Below, piece by piece: positions 7,488-9,306 of a stretch of DNA of 9,306 nt (positions are counted from its first letter, which is position 1; each line of letters starts with the position of its first letter). Location of the stretch: contig DHXQ01000039.1 in assembly GCA_002413755.1 (NCBI GenBank), positions 1-9,306 of the forward strand, given 5' to 3'. The notes under the pieces are model-generated. The model was not told the origin of the DNA. It was given only the letters and a program-made list of their open reading frames with translations, and did not search any database. The position numbers and the translations under genes were made by a program. Origin of the DNA: Candidatus Saccharibacteria bacterium UBA5152 (GTDB lineage Bacteria > Patescibacteriota > Saccharimonadia > Saccharimonadales > UBA4665).

Positions 7488-7946
7488 TTAGCTATCGTGG
7501 GCGGCTTGCAGCTCAGCGACAACGATCTTGTTCATCGCCAGCATCGCTTGCATCACCTTTTGAGCTTTGGCTGGATCGGGGCTCTGCATCAGTTCACCGA
7601 GCTGCTTCGGCACGACCTGCCATGAGACACCAAACTTGTCCTTCAGCCAGCCGCACTGGCCGGGCTCGCCACCGTCGGCGGTCAAGGCATCCCAATAATA
7701 ATCGATTTCTGCCTGGTCTTTGCAGCTGACGAATAACGAAATCCCGTCGCTGAACGCAAAATGGTCGCCGGCGTCCATCGCCATGTAATCCTGGCCATCG
7801 AGCGTGAATGCGGCGTGCAGTAACTGGTCGCTGCCAGGCATGACCATCGATGAATTGATGCTCGAGTTCATAAAGAGCGAGGTGTAGAAATTGACCGCGT
7901 CCATCCCGTGGTCTTTGAAGGTTAAAAATGTGGTGATTCGTTGCAT
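7488..7946 (-). CDS. PhnB-like VOC superfamily protein (3-demethylubiquinone-9 3-methyltransferase-like fold)
   Basis: This 152-residue protein belongs to the VOC (glyoxalase/bleomycin resistance) superfamily, PhnB-like group. Its family features are FLTFKDHGMDAVNFYTSLF (8-26), a central ISLFVSCKDQAEIDYYWDAL stretch, and the very typical QCGWLKDKFGVSWQVVP near residues 97-113. A helical tail with QKVMQAMLAMNKI follows. The methyltransferase name often attached to the family is historical; such proteins lack a SAM-binding fold and their reactions are mostly unknown. Length and motifs are complete. The start is firm: AAGGAG at 7958-7953 lies 6 bases before the ATG. It is the second gene of an operon with the ligase-like gene, with an 18-base gap. 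Despite the PhnB name there is no sign of a link to the phosphonate genes. Confidence 0.88.
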   Translation of the reverse strand: MQRITTFLTFKDHGMDAVNFYTSLFMNSSINSSMVMPGSDQLLHAAFTLDGQDYMAMDAGDHFAFSDGISLFVSCKDQAEIDYYWDALTADGGEPGQCGWLKDKFGVSWQVVPKQLGELMQSPDPAKAQKVMQAMLAMNKIVVAELQAAHDS

Positions 7947-7952
7947 ACGTTA

Positions 7953-7958
7953 CTCCTT
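7953..7958 (-). promoter_or_regulatory. Strong Shine-Dalgarno of the VOC gene
   Basis: AAGGAG on the minus strand, 6 bases before the ATG at 7946. It fixes the start and shows that this cell uses canonical Shine-Dalgarno initiation for an internal operon gene. Confidence 0.8.
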
Positions 7959-7964
7959 GTTTTA

Positions 7965-8594
7965 TTATTCCCAAGTGTCCTGGTTGAGTTTCAGGAATAA
8001 CGCCTCGTCAGCGTCAGTTTGCGGCGGCGCAAGTGAAGCATTTCGTCTGGCAATGACGCCCCGAATCCCGCGACCCATCGTAACGAGCTCTCGAATGATA
8101 CGCCGGTCCGCTGCAAACCGCGGTGCCAGTTCGACTTTATCCGGCTTCAGCGAGTCTGAACCAATAATTGCTGCCAGCATTTTGCGACGCGCTGTCAAAG
8201 TTTTTCCGGCAAATTCTGCATCATCTAAGCTATATAGATCGGAGATCATGATGCACGCCGTTGGATCATGGGGATCAGGTTGGGCGGCGCTGAGATGTCC
8301 CGGAGACACAAACGTTACGACGTCACCGGCGATCACTGCGCGATGTCCCTTAAACACTTCGTAGATAGCCGACCCAATACCCCGATATTTGTATGTCTGG
8401 TCAGTCCTGACATTTTGTTCATCAAGACCAGACATAATCACGACCGGCAGATCGCCGGTAGCGTCAACTTCAGCAACCACCTGACTGCCTGGATAGGCTA
8501 ATTCATAGCCCCACGCCCGGCCGGCTGGCATGTCTTCTGCTGATGTGACCTCTTTCGGCACTAATAGCTCAACACTGTGTATCCCCATATACAT
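7965..8594 (-). CDS. Catalytically degenerate ATP-dependent DNA ligase adenylation-domain homologue
   Basis: A 209-residue protein without an obvious name. By eye it aligns along its length with the adenylation domain of LigD-type ATP-dependent DNA ligases. WGYELAYPGSQVVAEVD (28-44) matches the motif I region (W-[FY]-E-x-K-[WY]-D-G...E-x-D), but the adenylated lysine is A33 and the Asp is P35. AGDVV (89-93) matches motif III DGE(V/I)V. ISDLYSLDD (117-125) and the following ARRKML match FDLLYLDG...RRKLL with no gap. RGVIARR (178-184) matches motif IV EGV(I/V)AKR, with Glu to Arg and Lys to Arg. LFLKLNQ (199-205) may be a remnant of motif V. No OB-fold domain follows. The fold seems kept but chemistry lost, so a binding or regulatory role is inferred. 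The frame is intact and has a near-perfect Shine-Dalgarno. Upstream in-frame codons to 8642 are rejected as start because AAGGAGG sits 8 bases before 8594. An alternative is an unrelated unknown family. Confidence 0.6.
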   Translation of the reverse strand: MYMGIHSVELLVPKEVTSAEDMPAGRAWGYELAYPGSQVVAEVDATGDLPVVIMSGLDEQNVRTDQTYKYRGIGSAIYEVFKGHRAVIAGDVVTFVSPGHLSAAQPDPHDPTACIMISDLYSLDDAEFAGKTLTARRKMLAAIIGSDSLKPDKVELAPRFAADRRIIRELVTMGRGIRGVIARRNASLAPPQTDADEALFLKLNQDTWE

Positions 8595-8602
8595 AGTATA
8601 AA

Positions 8603-8609
8603 CCTCCTT
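8603..8609 (-). promoter_or_regulatory. Near-perfect Shine-Dalgarno of the ligase-like gene
   Basis: AAGGAGG on the minus strand lies 8 bases before the ATG at 8594, and 14 bases before the next in-frame ATG at 8588. It decides the start and implies efficient translation. Confidence 0.82.
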
Positions 8610-8613
8610 ACAA

Positions 8614-8630
8614 GCGCCGTGTGGCGGCGC
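8614..8630 (-). promoter_or_regulatory. GC-rich hairpin in the leader of the ligase-like operon
   Basis: GCGCCG, a 5-base loop and CGGCGC form a perfect 6-bp all-GC stem. On the minus-strand mRNA it ends 4 bases upstream of the AAGGAGG site. It has no U-tract, so it is not an intrinsic terminator. It may control access to the ribosome binding site or stabilise the 5' end. Confidence 0.5.
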
Positions 8631-8655
8631 ATCTACACACAAACACCAGCGCTTA

Positions 8656-8664
8656 TGGTATATT
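8656..8664 (+). promoter_or_regulatory. Extended -10 promoter of cyoA
   Basis: TGGTATATT (TG, one base, TATATT) ends 10 bases before the ATG at 8675. Transcription is expected near 8671, giving a leader of only a few bases without a Shine-Dalgarno. The -35 region is poor. Confidence 0.5.
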
Positions 8665-8667
8665 TTA
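8662..8667 (-). promoter_or_regulatory. Possible -10 element of the ligase-like/VOC operon
   Basis: TAAAAT on the minus strand would start transcription near 8655 and give a leader of about 60 bases containing the GC hairpin and the Shine-Dalgarno. The -35 region is weak. It overlaps the cyoA -10 element on the other strand by three bases. Confidence 0.3.
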
Positions 8668-8674
8668 AGTACAC

Positions 8675-9306
8675 ATGAGTAGCAGACACCGCCAGCTCGC
8701 CCCGATTGGGATCGTCATTTTAGCGGTCGTGACTGTGATTCTGGTTGCCCTGAAGGCTTCCGGCGGTCATATCGCCATCCTGAGCCCGGCTGGCACCATC
8801 GCCACCCAGCAGCGTAACCTCTTGGCGATTGCCTTTGGATTAATGCTCCTGGTTGTAATTCCAGTGTTTATTTTGGTATTTTATATCTCCTGGAAGTACC
8901 GCGCTGGCAACACCAAAGCCAATTACCAGCCCGAGTGGAGCGGCAATCGTAAGCTCGAAACCCTGTGGTGGGGTTTTCCGTTTGCGCTGATCGCGGTGCT
9001 GGCGATTCTGGCCATTACATCGACACGCAGTCTCGATCCGGCGCGGGCCATCCAGTCCAACCAAAAGGCCATGGTCGTCCAAGTCGTGGCACTGCAGTGG
9101 AAGTGGCTCTTTCTCTACCCCGAGCAGCATGTCGCCAGCGTCAATTACGTCAACTTTCCGGCTGGACGACCAGTGGAATTTCAGATCACTTCGGATGCGC
9201 CGATGAATTCGTTTTGGATCCCGCGGCTGGGCGGCCAGATTTATGCTATGTCGGGTATGACTACCCAACTCAATTTGGAGGCCGCCCAGCCCGGCAGCTT
9301 TCACGG
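8675..9306 (+). CDS. cyoA: Cytochrome bo-type quinol oxidase subunit II (3' partial)
   Basis: This is subunit II of a heme-copper quinol oxidase, which takes electrons from quinol and reduces oxygen in the cytoplasmic membrane. The 210 visible codons run open to the right edge. The N-terminal hydrophobic segment (10-26) is followed by LSPAGTIATQQRNLL, then two helices (about 49-72 and 97-115) flanking WKYRAGNTKANY. The cupredoxin domain begins at 131 with LQWKWLFLYPEQ (140-151) and MNSFWIPRLGGQIYAMSGM (177-195). The Asn in MNSFW replaces the first Cu-A histidine of cytochrome c oxidases, marking a quinol oxidase. Oddity: E. coli CyoA is a lipoprotein with a cysteine at the end of its signal sequence, whereas no cysteine occurs anywhere in the visible part here. 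The rest of a cyo operon (cyoB and so on) would be expected just outside the window. Confidence 0.92.
   Translation, partial: MSSRHRQLAPIGIVILAVVTVILVALKASGGHIAILSPAGTIATQQRNLLAIAFGLMLLVVIPVFILVFYISWKYRAGNTKANYQPEWSGNRKLETLWWGFPFALIAVLAILAITSTRSLDPARAIQSNQKAMVVQVVALQWKWLFLYPEQHVASVNYVNFPAGRPVEFQITSDAPMNSFWIPRLGGQIYAMSGMTTQLNLEAAQPGSFH

Noticed and set aside
7488..7946. A phosphonate-degradation role for the VOC gene because of the PhnB name
   Set aside because: PhnB-like VOC proteins are widespread without phosphonate genes. This one sits in a separate operon over 4 kb from aepXY, and no C-P lyase gene is visible.
8595..8642. An N-terminal extension of the ligase-like protein beginning at 8642
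   Set aside because: It would run through the hairpin and the AAGGAGG site, which is ideally placed for the ATG at 8594. The added residues match nothing in the ligase alignment.
8840..9304. A 154-residue minus-strand reading frame near the right edge
   Set aside because: It lies opposite the clear CyoA coding sequence, which runs open through the edge with strong family motifs. No start signal or family features were seen for the antisense frame.

Overview
The window looks like a stretch of chromosome from a bacterium of the Candidate Phyla Radiation, most probably a Candidatus Saccharibacteria (TM7) relative. That placement is an inference from three things: a quinol oxidase subunit II without the lipoprotein cysteine, a DUF2207 protein with a glycine tail, and very tight packing with short intergenic gaps. 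TGA is used as a stop (both phosphonate genes end in it), so the UGA=Gly code of Gracilibacteria/SR1 does not apply. No tRNA, rRNA, insertion sequence, CRISPR array or phage gene was seen, and no stretch over 300 bases lacks a gene.

Layout, left to right: (1) the C-terminal part of a two-domain GNAT-type acetyltransferase (+), cut by the left edge. (2) Converging on it with an 11-base gap, a two-gene minus-strand operon: phosphoenolpyruvate mutase with an N-terminal nucleotidylyltransferase domain, then phosphonopyruvate decarboxylase. These are the first two steps of phosphonate biosynthesis. The usual third enzyme (an aminotransferase giving 2-aminoethylphosphonate) is not in the window. 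(3) Divergent from the operon, a plus-strand run of a 14-helix DHA2-family MFS transporter, a histidine phosphatase 3 bases later, and a secreted/membrane DUF2207 protein with its own extended -10 promoter. (4) Converging on DUF2207, a minus-strand pair: a small protein whose motifs align with the adenylation domain of ATP-dependent DNA ligases but which has lost the catalytic lysine and other key residues, followed by a PhnB-type VOC protein. (5) Divergent from that pair, the start of a quinol oxidase subunit II gene (cyoA), cut by the right edge.

The most interesting items are the ligase-like pseudoenzyme, which is intact and has a near-perfect Shine-Dalgarno and a hairpin in its leader, and a consistent contrast in start signals. 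The MFS, DUF2207 and cyoA genes each have a -10 element only 6 to 12 bases before the ATG and no Shine-Dalgarno (leaderless or nearly so), while the two genes of the ligase-like operon carry strong AAGGAG sites. The phosphonate pair suggests that this cell makes a C-P bonded compound, perhaps for its surface.
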